In this document: positions 30,687-39,407 of the stretch, piece by piece
Layout of the letters: every line of letters begins with the position of its first letter
How positions within the stretch are numbered: the first letter of the stretch is position 1
NCBI RefSeq assembly: GCF_020829645.1
Contig: NZ_JAIVFS010000058.1
Coordinates: forward strand, 1-51,390
Source of the DNA: Nostoc mirabile CHAB5784
Lineage (GTDB): Bacteria; Cyanobacteriota; Cyanobacteriia; Cyanobacteriales; Nostocaceae
DNA: 51,390 nucleotides
Reading direction: 5' to 3'
The notes under the pieces: generated by a model
The model's database searches: none
The model's input: only the letters and a program-made list of their open reading frames with translations
Told to the model about the DNA's origin: nothing
Position numbers and translations under genes: made by a program

Positions 30687-30952
30687 GTTGCTAAATCTAG
30701 GGATGAATGTCTCACGCAAAGGCAAAGCAGTGCGTTGTGGGGATTCCCCCCGTTATAGCGCAATACAGTTCAGTTAGTGATGTTTGACCTCGGAAGATCC
30801 CCCCAACCCCCCTTGAAAAGGGGGGCTTAGTTCCCTCCTTTTTAAGGAGGGTTAGGGAGGATCAAGCCTTAACTGAACTGTATTGCGTTATAGCGACTGC
30901 CGCACAAAGACGCAAAGGAAAATTCAATAAAATCATCCCGCATTTATGCAAC
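30687..30952. mobile_element. outer inverted-repeat element (GTTGC…GCAAC) containing a nested MITE
   Basis: The left end GTTGCTAAATCTAGGGATGA and the right end ATCATCCCGCATTTATGCAA with C are imperfect inverted repeats. The interior without the nested insertion reads ACGCAAAGGCAAAGCAGTGC … GCCGCACAAAGACGCAAAGG. A 125-base element with its own 10-base duplication (30751-30895) sits inside it, so this is the older insertion. It begins directly beyond the stop of the phosphoketolase-like gene. Confidence 0.7.
30761..30885. mobile_element. CAATAC-ended MITE with 10-bp target duplication, copy 1
   Basis: The ends are perfect inverted repeats CAATACAGTTCAGTTA and TAACTGAACTGTATTG. CGTTATAGCG lies immediately on both sides (30751-30760 and 30886-30895), the expected target duplication. 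The interior is a GATCCCCC-type hairpin (CCCCCCTTGAAAAGGGGGGC) and a second one (CTCCTTTTTAAGGAGG). The second copy at 34994 has the same left end but a different interior. Confidence 0.92.
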
Positions 30953-30957
30953 ATCAT

Positions 30958-33171
30958 TTAATGAACTAACGCGATCGCACGTTTCGTCAACGCCTCAGCA
31001 GTCAATCCATTAAACGCCATCAACTCACCAGCACTGGCTGTAGTCTCCCCACGCTTCCATGCAAAAGTATCGCGCTTCGCATTACTCCGTAACAAAATTG
31101 GTTCCAGCATCGACGCAGCACCTCCAGTAACAGCAATTAGCGCATCGCCATCAAATAATTCGGCAAATTTCGCATCATCCAAGAAACCGCCTTCGGCTTG
31201 GGAACAAGTATCCCACGCGGTATCGTGGCTACGGTACAGTTGCCGAGGATTGATAACAGAAACTATCTTGGCACCAATACCTTCAGTTTCCAAAAAAGCA
31301 GCAGCTTCAAATACTGGCATTAATGTCATATCGCCAATTACAGCAAATACAACTTGTTTATCACCAGCAATTTCATGTAATAGCACCGCACCATCGCGCA
31401 ACCCTTGACGAGTTTGTTTTAAAGTTGTGCGAATTGGCAATGGTGATTTACTTGCTGTAATCACAATTCCCTTATTCTTAGTTTTCAGTGCCCAGTCATA
31501 ACAAGCTTGAATACTATTAGCATCAGGCGGAAATAATGGGAAAACATTTCCATTTCGCATCAACGAAGCAAAGTAAGCTTCAATTTCTGGACGTTGGTGA
31601 GTCCAACCGTTGCGCCCTTGCTCTAATGCGCCTGCTGTGAATAAAGTAATAGTCGAGGGAGTTGGACGACGCAATTCTGCCATTGCTTGGGTTACAGTTT
31701 GCCAAATTGGTAATCCGTTGATGGCAAAAGATTCGTAAGAACACCACAATGTTCTCGCACCCATTAACGCTAAACCAGCAGCTAAACCCGCACAAGCATC
31801 TTCACTCAATGGTTCATAAACTTGTCCATTTGGTGCTTGATTATATAAGTCGTCAGTTGTGGGGTGGATAATCTTTAATGCTTGGTTGATATTGGCAATT
31901 CCTGATGCTTCATTACCATCGGCGTTGGTGACAAGGAAATGCCGATCTTTATTTCCAACTATTCCTACCAATCGTCCCATTGCAGTTGTGGAAACTTTAT
32001 GTTCGCCACCTACTGCATATTCTTCTAAAGGTAATTCGCCTAAATCTGGTAATGAGAATTCAAATTCTGTTACTACTGTTTTAGCTGCTGGGCCTCCGCC
32101 AGCGCGTTCGGCATTTGTCCGCACTAATTGCCAAGCTTCGGCTGATAAAGCACGGGTTTGCAATGCACTAATAATATGCGGCGCATTTAGCGTATCTTTA
32201 GGATAGAGGTTGTGGGATTTTGCCCCCCGCGCGTGGACTCCTGCACCTTTGAGTTGTTTAATAATAAAAACGGTAAGTTTACCACCCAAAGCCGATCGCG
32301 CTGCTTTATCTACACCCGAAAGTACTGCTTGAGTGAATGTTAGGCGTTTCTCAAAGGAAAACGCGGTACTATCAACGTAATCCCCTGGCTGGTTTTGATC
32401 GTCGAAATCCTTGGCATCCACTAACACGATTTCATCAAAACCGTTACCTTGCCAATATGCTTGCATCTGTTCATTGGTTTTGAGGGAAATCATGCTGTGA
32501 TGTTCTTGGCTGTAACCGTTCCACACCAGCACCGGTAAGAAGTTGGTGACAGCAGGATAAGCAGTATGAAAGTGTGCGATCGCACTTACAATATAAGGCT
32601 CACCCAATCCACCATCCCCAACTGTAAAAGGGAACAACTTATCTTTGTGCAACAGTGCAGCCGCCATTGCAAAGTGTTGCCCTTGTCCCAAAGGCCCCGC
32701 AGGTGCGAGAATACCGGGGATGAAACCAGAAAGATGTCCTAAAAGTCCGTGCTTTTCTCGGAAGCGATCGCGCAATTGTTGGACTGTAAAAATTCCCATG
32801 TCCTCTAGCGAACGATCCAAGAACATGGCACTATAAAATCCAGGCGCGTGGTGTCCGACTTCGGTAATAATGTTCTTGTATCCCAGCATGACAAGAGATG
32901 CGTAAGCTTCTGCTTGGCTGGCGAATCCGCCGGGATGCCCAGAAGCTTTACTAGCAGTAACTTGTAAGGTTAGGTAGCGTAAGGCATCAGCAGCAAGTAA
33001 AGTTTGATATACAGCATTCGGTTCTGTGGGAGATGCGATCGCTACTCTGCCCGATTCTATAGCAGGTGTTGCACCATAAGTTTCAAAATCTGGTAAAGCT
33101 TCACCAAAATATTGAATTCCTTCAGAAAAATCGGGAAGCGCTGAAGATGCCTTTGGGGAGATTGCAGTCAT
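30958..33171 (-). CDS. thiamine-diphosphate enzyme of the transketolase/phosphoketolase family
   Basis: About 737 residues from ATG 33171, with AAAGG ten bases upstream (the open frame continues 15 codons further). Transketolase-type features are QVTASKASGHPGGFASQAEA, HHAPGFYSAMFLDRSLED and the ThDP motif GDGGLGEP with a later NGYS. AKSHNLYPKDTL and the ordering of domains resemble the second cyanobacterial phosphoketolase-like family rather than classic Xfp, whose YLxxGQIYL and GHWGTxPG motifs I do not see. It probably cleaves or transfers a C2 unit of a sugar phosphate in carbon metabolism. Whether it makes acetyl phosphate is unknown. It is divergent from the P450 gene. Confidence 0.82.
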   Translation of the reverse strand: MTAISPKASSALPDFSEGIQYFGEALPDFETYGATPAIESGRVAIASPTEPNAVYQTLLAADALRYLTLQVTASKASGHPGGFASQAEAYASLVMLGYKNIITEVGHHAPGFYSAMFLDRSLEDMGIFTVQQLRDRFREKHGLLGHLSGFIPGILAPAGPLGQGQHFAMAAALLHKDKLFPFTVGDGGLGEPYIVSAIAHFHTAYPAVTNFLPVLVWNGYSQEHHSMISLKTNEQMQAYWQGNGFDEIVLVDAKDFDDQNQPGDYVDSTAFSFEKRLTFTQAVLSGVDKAARSALGGKLTVFIIKQLKGAGVHARGAKSHNLYPKDTLNAPHIISALQTRALSAEAWQLVRTNAERAGGGPAAKTVVTEFEFSLPDLGELPLEEYAVGGEHKVSTTAMGRLVGIVGNKDRHFLVTNADGNEASGIANINQALKIIHPTTDDLYNQAPNGQVYEPLSEDACAGLAAGLALMGARTLWCSYESFAINGLPIWQTVTQAMAELRRPTPSTITLFTAGALEQGRNGWTHQRPEIEAYFASLMRNGNVFPLFPPDANSIQACYDWALKTKNKGIVITASKSPLPIRTTLKQTRQGLRDGAVLLHEIAGDKQVVFAVIGDMTLMPVFEAAAFLETEGIGAKIVSVINPRQLYRSHDTAWDTCSQAEGGFLDDAKFAELFDGDALIAVTGGAASMLEPILLRSNAKRDTFAWKRGETTASAGELMAFNGLTAEALTKRAIALVH

Positions 33172-33516
33172 GCTGAGTACCTTTTGACGATTAGGTGAAA
33201 CTGTCTGACTTCTCACGGTATCTGGGGAACCTCTCTCTAAATCTCTCTCCTTTTAGGAGAGAGACTTTGAATTTTCCCCCTTCCCGCCACGGGTTGGGGG
33301 TTAGGGGGTTAGGTTTTTCGTGGGCTTTTCCAGATGACATGAAAAGTCAGATGAAACTGTAGATGCTCGTTGAATTTAACAAAAATTTTACATCTTTGAG
33401 GTTGTAACAGTTTATTGCTTTTTTGCACCCTCAGTATAAGTAACTTCAATCAACAAGAATTTATCAGTTTCAGTTAGTTAAAGTAGGAGCAAGACATAAA
33501 GTAACAAAAGAATTTT
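33172..33516. promoter_or_regulatory. divergent intergenic region between the ThDP enzyme and the P450
   Basis: These 345 bases hold the promoters of two divergent genes. A common repeat fragment (CTCTCTCCTTTTAGGAGAGAG, inverted halves, near 33242-33265) could form a hairpin. GTAGGAGCAAGACATAAAG before 33517 may include the ribosome binding site of the P450 gene. No operator can be named. Confidence 0.5.
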
Positions 33517-34899
33517 ATGAAATTACCAAATGGCCCGCAAAGCCCAGCAGTTTTACAGATGCTACGCTGGATTACCAGCCCCATGTCATTTATGGAAACT
33601 TGTGCCGAAAGATATGGGGACATGTTCACCATCAGGTTACAAAGCAAATCTCCGCCACTGATATTTGTCAGTAACCCCGAAGTGCTACAGCAGATTTTGA
33701 CAAACGATACCAAGGGGTTAGAAGCACCTGGTGATACAAATCTGGTGTTTGAATCTTTGCTTGGTAAGCGTTCTGTGATTACCATCAGTCGTGCAGAACA
33801 CCAGCGCCAACGGCAGTTGTTATTGCCACCCTTTCACGGTGAAAGAATGCGAAGCTATAGTCAAATAATTAGTGATATTACCGAGAAAGTCATTAGCCAA
33901 TACCAGATAGGGCAACCCTTCAATATCCGGTCTGCTGCCCAAGCTATTACCCTGCGGGTGATTATGCAAGCTGTGTTTGGGCTAGATGAAGGGCCACGCG
34001 CCGAAAAATTACAGCATTTTTTGGGTGAAATGCTGGAAAAGGGAAGTTCTGTGTTGAGTGTCGCTTTGCTTTATTTTCCAGCTTTGCAAAGGGATTTTGG
34101 CCCGATTAATTTCTGGGGAAAGCAGATGCGCCGACAGCAGGATGCTGACAAACTTATATACGAAGAAATTCGGGAACGTCGAGAACAACCAGACCCATCA
34201 CGCACAGATATCCTCAGCTTACTCATGGCAGCGAAGGATGAAGCAGGTCAACCGATGACCGATGAAGAGTTACGCGATGAATTAATGACTCTTTTGATAG
34301 CAGGCCACGAAACCACAGCAACAGCGATCGCATGGGCATTTTACTGGATTCACAAAATACCATCAGTACGCCAAAAGTTACTGCAAGAACTAGATAGCCT
34401 GGGTGATAACCCTGACCCCAGCGCCATTTTTAAATTACCCTACCTCAACGCTGTTTGTTCCGAAACCTTGCGAATTTACCCAGTAGCGATGCTGACCTTT
34501 CCCAGAGTAGTCAGAACACCTCTATCTCTGGGTAGTTACGAACTTGAACCAGATACAATCGTTATTGGTTCAATTTACTTGACCCACCAACGAGAAGATT
34601 TATATCCGGAACCTAAGCAGTTTAAACCAGAACGCTTTTTAGAACAGCAATTTTCTCCCTATGAATATTTACCTTTTGGAGGTGGTGCAAGGCGCTGTAT
34701 TGGTTTAGCATTTGCCCAGTTGGAAATGAAGCTAGCACTTGCCAAAATCCTTTCCAGCCAGGTATTAGAACTAGTTGACAATGGTGAAGTGCGACCTAAA
34801 CGCCGTGGTTTAGTGACAGGCCCAGATCATCCCATCAACATGGTTGTCACCAGTCAACGTCAGGTGAAGTCTCCCATCCTACAGACAACCACTGTTTGA
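33517..34899 (+). CDS. cytochrome P450, CYP110-like
   Basis: A full-length 460-residue haem monooxygenase. The I-helix oxygen motif is AGHETTATAIAW, the K-helix ExxR is ETLR in VCSETLRIYP, the PERF motif is FKPERFLE, and the haem loop is PFGGGARRCIG with the thiolate Cys 394. The N-terminus (LPNGPQSPAVLQMLRWITSP) and the overall pattern match CYP110, the P450 family of filamentous cyanobacteria, whose known members oxidise fatty acids, alkanes or terpenoids. The substrate here is unknown. A truncated paralogue, a DUF2993 gene and crtO follow on the same strand, suggesting lipid or isoprenoid chemistry. Confidence 0.95.
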   Translation: MKLPNGPQSPAVLQMLRWITSPMSFMETCAERYGDMFTIRLQSKSPPLIFVSNPEVLQQILTNDTKGLEAPGDTNLVFESLLGKRSVITISRAEHQRQRQLLLPPFHGERMRSYSQIISDITEKVISQYQIGQPFNIRSAAQAITLRVIMQAVFGLDEGPRAEKLQHFLGEMLEKGSSVLSVALLYFPALQRDFGPINFWGKQMRRQQDADKLIYEEIRERREQPDPSRTDILSLLMAAKDEAGQPMTDEELRDELMTLLIAGHETTATAIAWAFYWIHKIPSVRQKLLQELDSLGDNPDPSAIFKLPYLNAVCSETLRIYPVAMLTFPRVVRTPLSLGSYELEPDTIVIGSIYLTHQREDLYPEPKQFKPERFLEQQFSPYEYLPFGGGARRCIGLAFAQLEMKLALAKILSSQVLELVDNGEVRPKRRGLVTGPDHPINMVVTSQRQVKSPILQTTTV

Positions 34900-34993
34900 T
34901 GCTGAAGGGTTTGATGGTTGGTTCAGCAAGTCTTCAACTTTCATCTCTACATTTAGATAGATTTTCAATGCTTTTACATAATCCCTTATAGTC

Positions 34994-35130
34994 CAATACA
35001 GTTCAGTTAGCGCCAAAAACCTTAAATTGTGTAGGTTGGGTTGAGGAACGAAACCCAACATTTCCGGGGCTTTGTTGGGTTGCGCTTTGCTTAACCCAAC
35101 CTACAATTTTCCACAAAGCCAAGCGTATTG
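34994..35130. mobile_element. CAATAC-ended MITE with 10-bp target duplication, copy 2
   Basis: The left end CAATACAGTTCAGTTAGCG equals that of copy 1 (30761) over 17 bases; the right end is GCGTATTG. CCTTATAGTC flanks both sides (34984-34993 and 35131-35140). The interior is a different inverted repeat, TGTAGGTTGGGTTGAGGAAC against GCTTAACCCAACCTACA, a word common in Nostoc-type genomes. It sits between the P450 gene and its truncated paralogue. Confidence 0.9.
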
Positions 35131-35150
35131 CCTTATAGTCCTTTTTTAAA

Positions 35151-35759
35151 GTGGTCTATGGGGGTATTTTAATATATTGCAACTCTCCTATAAATAAGTG
35201 GGTATTTTATTTAATTCACTCTCACCCAGAGGTGAAATATCGGTTAATGCAAGAACTAAACACCTTGGATGATCTTACAAATCCGGAAGCAATTACACAG
35301 TTACCTTATCTCACCGCCGTCTGTCAAGAAACACTGCGAATTCATCCTATTGCTTTAATTTGCACACCGCGAATGGTAAAAGATAAAGTAGAAATTATGG
35401 GGCATGAATTTACATCAGAAACAGTTTTAGTTCCCTGCATTTATTTAGCCCATCGCCGAACTGAGACTTACCCAGAAGCAGAACAGTTCCGCCCAGAAAG
35501 ATTTCTCAACCAAAAATTTTCACCTTATGAATATTTCCCCTTTGGTGGAGGTTATCGCGGTTGCATTGGTGCAGCATTTTCCATGTATGAATTAAAATTA
35601 GTAACAGCCATAATTTTATCGCATTTTGAACTAAGTCTTACTGATAAACGTCCAGTGTATCCAGTTCGTCGTGGCATTACCATTGTCCCTAGCGGCGGTG
35701 TAAAAATGGTTGTTACCAAAAAGGCAAAAGTTAAAAGAGAAACAATATCCTTTACTTGA
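35151..35759 (+). pseudogene. N-terminally truncated cytochrome P450 (CYP110-like)
   Basis: An open frame of 202 residues aligning with the C-terminal half of the upstream P450: FYLIHSHPEVKYRLMQELNT, CQETLRIHPI (ExxR), FRPERFLNQKFSPYEYFPFG and the haem loop FGGGYRGCIG are intact. The first half, including most of the I helix, is absent; coding similarity begins just after the I-helix position. It cannot fold as a complete P450. The break lies beside the CAATAC-ended element at 34994-35140, so tandem duplication followed by deletion or insertion is likely. Confidence 0.85.
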
Positions 35760-35857
35760 TTACTCAATCCTCCGATTATATACCGCAATGTAGATTCGCT
35801 CGTTAGTATCTAGCCTTTACAGTAAGTAGTAAGAGGATATTTAGGAGATACTAATTC

Positions 35858-36616
35858 ATGCAAGACGAACATAATTTAGAAGAAAAAGTTCTATCTCAGG
35901 GCGCTGAAATGATGGTATCCCAAGGGTTAGATGAAGTAGAAAAAATAGACATCAATGTACAAACTGATTTATTCAAAATAGTTCAGGGACAAGCGGATGG
36001 AGTTTCGTTTGCAGGTGAAGGATTGGTTATACAAGAAGGCATTCGCGTACAGGAAATCAAACTACAAACAGATAGTATTGACATCAATCCCTTAAGCGCT
36101 CTTTTCGGTCAAATAGAACTCAATCAGCCAGTAAATGCCATAGTTCGCATTATACTCACAGAAGTAGATATTAACCGCACTATGACATCAGACTTTGTTC
36201 GCAGTCGGATGCAAAACTATGATTTGGATGTAGATGGCGAGATTGTGAGTTTTGAGCCGCAAAAAATTCAGGTATTTTTACCTGGTGATGGCAAAATAGA
36301 ATGTAAAGGAAGAGTGTTGTTAAAGGAAAAGGGAAATACTCGCCCTTTAGCTTACACTGCGATCGCTCGTCCACGTACTCTTTCACAACCCGCGATGCTG
36401 GAGAGTTTTAACTGCACTGAGGGAAGCGGGGTTTCAATAGAATTAGTTACAGCATTAATGCAGAAAGTCAAAGAACTGATGAATCTACCCTATTTTAAAT
36501 GGGAGGATATAGCGTTTTCTATTAAAGATATAAAAGTAGAAATTGGTAGTTTGACACTTCTGGTAGAAACTCAAGTAAAGCAAATACCATCATCGTTAAC
36601 TGAACTATTTCCTTAG
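35858..36616 (+). CDS. DUF2993 domain-containing protein
   Basis: A 252-residue protein with TTAGGAG eleven bases before the ATG. Family signs are KIDINVQTDLFKIVQGQADG, ITVEG-like turn GEGLVIQEGIRVQEIKLQT and INPLSALFGQIELNQPVNAIVRI, followed by the acid stretch LTEVDINRTMTSDFVRSRM. DUF2993 (LmeA-like) proteins fold as tubular lipid-binding domains; the actinobacterial LmeA binds phospholipids. Here there is no signal peptide, so it probably acts in the cytoplasm or at the thylakoid. It sits between P450 and carotene ketolase genes on the same strand, which fits a lipid-related task, though this is inference. Confidence 0.85.
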   Translation: MQDEHNLEEKVLSQGAEMMVSQGLDEVEKIDINVQTDLFKIVQGQADGVSFAGEGLVIQEGIRVQEIKLQTDSIDINPLSALFGQIELNQPVNAIVRIILTEVDINRTMTSDFVRSRMQNYDLDVDGEIVSFEPQKIQVFLPGDGKIECKGRVLLKEKGNTRPLAYTAIARPRTLSQPAMLESFNCTEGSGVSIELVTALMQKVKELMNLPYFKWEDIAFSIKDIKVEIGSLTLLVETQVKQIPSSLTELFP

Positions 36617-36721
36617 TGGTATTGACAGTAGTTAAAGATAATTTTTGTAACTAGGGAGTGATGTAACTTTATTAAAAGTTTTGTAAGCTTTTAAAAGCTA
36701 CTTAATTTAAAAATAACAACT

Positions 36722-38416
36722 ATGCAAGAGTATGATATTGTGCTGATCGGTGCTGGACATAATGGATTAGTTTGTGCAGCTTATTTGCTGAAAGCTGGTT
36801 ATAGTGTTCTGTTACTAGAAAAGCGTTCTGTTCCAGGTGGTGCAGCAACAACTGAAGAATGTTTACCACAAGAGGCTCCTGGATTTAAATTTAACTTGTG
36901 TGCTATTGACCATGAATTTATTCACTTGGGGCCAGTTGTTGAAGAATTAGAACTAGAAAAATACGGCTTGCATTATCTGGAATGTGATCCAGTTGTTTTC
37001 TGTCCTCATCCTGATGGTAAATACTTCTTAGGACATAAGTCAGTGGAAAAGACTTGTGCCGAAATCGCTCGTTATAGTGAACGTGATGCCAAAAAATACG
37101 CAGAATTTGTAGACTATTGGCAACGAGCGCTCGGTGCAATGATTCCCATGTTTAATGCACCGCCAAAGTCAGTTATAGACATCCTTGGTAACTATGACAT
37201 CACAAAACTGAAAGATTTATTTTCAGTTATTGGTTCGCCAAACAAAACGCTGGATTTTATTCGTACCATGTTAACCAGCGCCGAGGATTTACTTAACGAG
37301 TGGTTTGATGAGGAATTTTTGAAAGCGCCACTAGCAAGGTTAGCATCAGAACTTGGGGCGCCGCCATCGCAAAAAACCCTTGCCATTGGTGCAATCATGA
37401 TGGCGATGCGACACAACCCTGGAATGGCCAGACCTCGCGGCGGAACTGGCGCACTTGTGCAAGCTTTAGTGAATTTAGTCACAAGTAAAGGTGGTGTTAT
37501 TCTCACAGACCAGCATGTTGAAAAAGTTTTAATTGATGATGGAAAAGCTGTGGGTGTACGGGTTGCTGGTGGTAAAGAATATCGCGCTAAATACGGGGTT
37601 ATTTCTAATATTGATGCCAAGCGGTTATTTTTGCAAATGACTGATAAAAGCGATGTTGATGGGGCCGACCCCAATTTATGGGAAAGATTAGAACGCCGCA
37701 TCGTTAACAACAACGAAACCATCCTCAAAATAGATTTGGCTTTAGACGAACCACTCCACTTTCCCCACCACGAGCATAAAGACGAATATCTCGTTGGTTC
37801 TATCTTGATTGCAGATTCGGTAACTCATGTAGAACAGGCTCATAGTAAATGTACCTTGGGAGAGATTCCTGATGCTGACCCATCAATGTATGTGGTGATG
37901 CCTAGCTACTTAGACCCCACATTAGCGCCACCAGGTAAGCACACCGTATGGATTGAGTATTTTGCCCCTTATCAAATTGCCGGTGCAGAAGGCACTGGTT
38001 TAAAAGGTACTGGTTGGACAGATGAATTGAAAAACAAAGTTGCAGATAGGGTAATTGATAAATTGGCAGACTATGCACCCAATGTCAAGAATGCAACTAT
38101 TGCCCGTCGTGTAGAAAGTCCAGCAGAACTAGGAGAAAGATTAGGTGCGTATAAAGGGAATTATTACCATGTTGACATGACCTTAGATCAGATGATATTT
38201 TTCCGTCCCTTGCCAGAAATAGCCAACTACAAAACGCCAATTGATAATCTATTTTTGACTGGTGCAGGGACTCATCCAGGTGGTTCGATTTCGGGAATGC
38301 CGGGACGCAATTGTGCCCGTGCATTTTTGCAGGCAAAACATCCCATTAGTCAAACTTTGAAGGATGCACGCGATTCGATTAAGTCAACTGTCGAGTCGGT
38401 GTTTGGTATTAGTTAA
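36722..38416 (+). CDS. crtO: beta-carotene ketolase, CrtO type
   Basis: A 564-residue FAD-dependent phytoene-desaturase-like enzyme. The dinucleotide-binding N-terminus is DIVLIGAGHNGLVCAAYLLK with the GxGxxG loop, then GYSVLLLEKRSVPGGAATTE. The C-terminal flavin motif is NLFLTGAGTHPGGSISGMPG. Length and sequence agree with cyanobacterial CrtO, which puts a 4-keto group on beta-carotene to make echinenone in the membrane; echinenone also serves the orange carotenoid protein. Closely related proteins can be general amino-oxidase-like oxidoreductases, so echinenone production is likely but not proven. It is followed by a 167-bp element. Confidence 0.88.
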   Translation: MQEYDIVLIGAGHNGLVCAAYLLKAGYSVLLLEKRSVPGGAATTEECLPQEAPGFKFNLCAIDHEFIHLGPVVEELELEKYGLHYLECDPVVFCPHPDGKYFLGHKSVEKTCAEIARYSERDAKKYAEFVDYWQRALGAMIPMFNAPPKSVIDILGNYDITKLKDLFSVIGSPNKTLDFIRTMLTSAEDLLNEWFDEEFLKAPLARLASELGAPPSQKTLAIGAIMMAMRHNPGMARPRGGTGALVQALVNLVTSKGGVILTDQHVEKVLIDDGKAVGVRVAGGKEYRAKYGVISNIDAKRLFLQMTDKSDVDGADPNLWERLERRIVNNNETILKIDLALDEPLHFPHHEHKDEYLVGSILIADSVTHVEQAHSKCTLGEIPDADPSMYVVMPSYLDPTLAPPGKHTVWIEYFAPYQIAGAEGTGLKGTGWTDELKNKVADRVIDKLADYAPNVKNATIARRVESPAELGERLGAYKGNYYHVDMTLDQMIFFRPLPEIANYKTPIDNLFLTGAGTHPGGSISGMPGRNCARAFLQAKHPISQTLKDARDSIKSTVESVFGIS

Positions 38417-38457
38417 GCGTTGCACAGACAGAGTATATTATCACCAAGGCATACATT

Positions 38458-38624
38458 AAACCTCTTGCGAAAATCCTTGATCCGCCAGGGACTCAAGTCC
38501 CTCTCTTATAGCAAAAGTCCGTTTAAACGGACTAAAATTATTGTTATTAGTCGGTTTAAACCGACTTGAGCTATTAGCCCGAAAATAAATTTTCGGGCGG
38601 ATGTTCGACTTTTGCAAGAGGTCT
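38458..38624 (+). mobile_element. 167-bp four-hairpin element, copy 2 (intergenic)
   Basis: The length is identical to the copies at 29386 and 47639, with a change in the fourth hairpin loop (AATAAATT for AATTTATT), which stays palindromic. ATT flanks both sides (38455-38457 and 38625-38627). Beyond it lies GAGACTTTTTGCAAAAGTC, an additional palindrome related to the element's own ends, as if an older end remained there. Confidence 0.95.
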
Positions 38625-38708
38625 ATTTAAGAGACTTTTTGCAAAAGTCAAAAATAGATGTATGCCTTGACGCGATATTTACCACAATCATGTTCAAAGC
38701 TACTCTAG

Positions 38709-38933
38709 CTATGGAGTGAACGGTGCTACTAGTGTAAAAGTGGCATCGTTTAAAAACAAACTATTAGTGCTGTACGGGTCAATATATAGCTCGAAGTTTC
38801 TGTGGCGTATATAGTAAGTAGGAAAATTATATGACCTAAAAGAAACGTTTGTTAAACTTGCTAAACCTGGTTTTATACAAAACGTTGCATCATCTCTGAA
38901 CAGGGCAGTATTGTCATTAGGAGCTAATCTAAA
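38709..38933 (-). pseudogene. remnant of an AbfB-type (arabinose-binding) beta-trefoil domain gene
   Basis: The minus-strand frame reads FRLAPNDNTALFRDDATF, KPGLASLTNVSFRSYNFPTY and YIRHRNFELYIDP, then LFLNDATF, ending in TAA-type stop after FTP. The repeated pattern F-x-S-x-N-F-P-x-x-Y-I-R-H-x-N-F and A-L-F-x-x-D-A-T-F is the signature of the AbfB domain of secreted arabinofuranosidases and related sugar-binding proteins. Only about half of the roughly 140-residue trefoil is left. Upstream the frame runs into a dispersed repeat (GCGATGTCTACGATGGGCTA near 39041) and shows no signal peptide or start. Confidence 0.7.
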
Positions 38934-39114
38934 GATTTTATTGGGAGCAACTGGACGAGTATTGTGTATATTTTTGCATATAGTGAAAACTAGTGCGATC
39001 GCACCCTTGTTCATTAAAAGGGAAATTACCACACGAGTGCGATGTCTACGATGGGCTACGCCTACATAACGTATATATAGCAATCCTATTTGATTCCCTC
39101 TCCACCGAGAGGCT

Positions 39115-39147
39115 TAGATCCCCGATTTCTTTAAGAAGTCGGGGATC
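39115..39147. repeat. hairpin GATCCCCGA…TCGGGGATC
   Basis: An inverted repeat, AGATCCCCGATTTCTTTAAG, with AAGTCGGGGATCTTC after it, forms a stem of about 9-13 base pairs followed by a T-rich stretch. It could act as a terminator, but the same word is a common dispersed repeat in such genomes and no gene ends directly before it. The region 39148-39407 is AT-rich and should hold the promoter of the lipoprotein gene. Confidence 0.6.
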
Positions 39148-39407
39148 TTCTTGTTCCTAACTCCTGCACGGATTGCTATAGCAAGATAAATAATTGTTTT
39201 TTGAGTGAAATAGGCTCTAAGCAATTGCTTTATGTGTATTTAATATGATAATGTATCATACACTTGAATTTAAGAAGCTTCCATACATCCTCAACCAAAT
39301 CATTTCTCAAAAGATAAGGAAATTAATGGGTAAAAACTAGTGTATTTTGATAATGTTCAAAAAAGGAACAACTTTTAACATCATCTTATAAGTTTTGTAG
39401 GTATAGC

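Noticed and set aside
38934..39083. N-terminal part of the 124-codon frame containing the AbfB remnant
   Set aside because: It runs through a dispersed short repeat (GCGATGTCTACGATGGGCTA) and has neither a signal peptide nor AbfB similarity, so only the C-terminal part is accepted.
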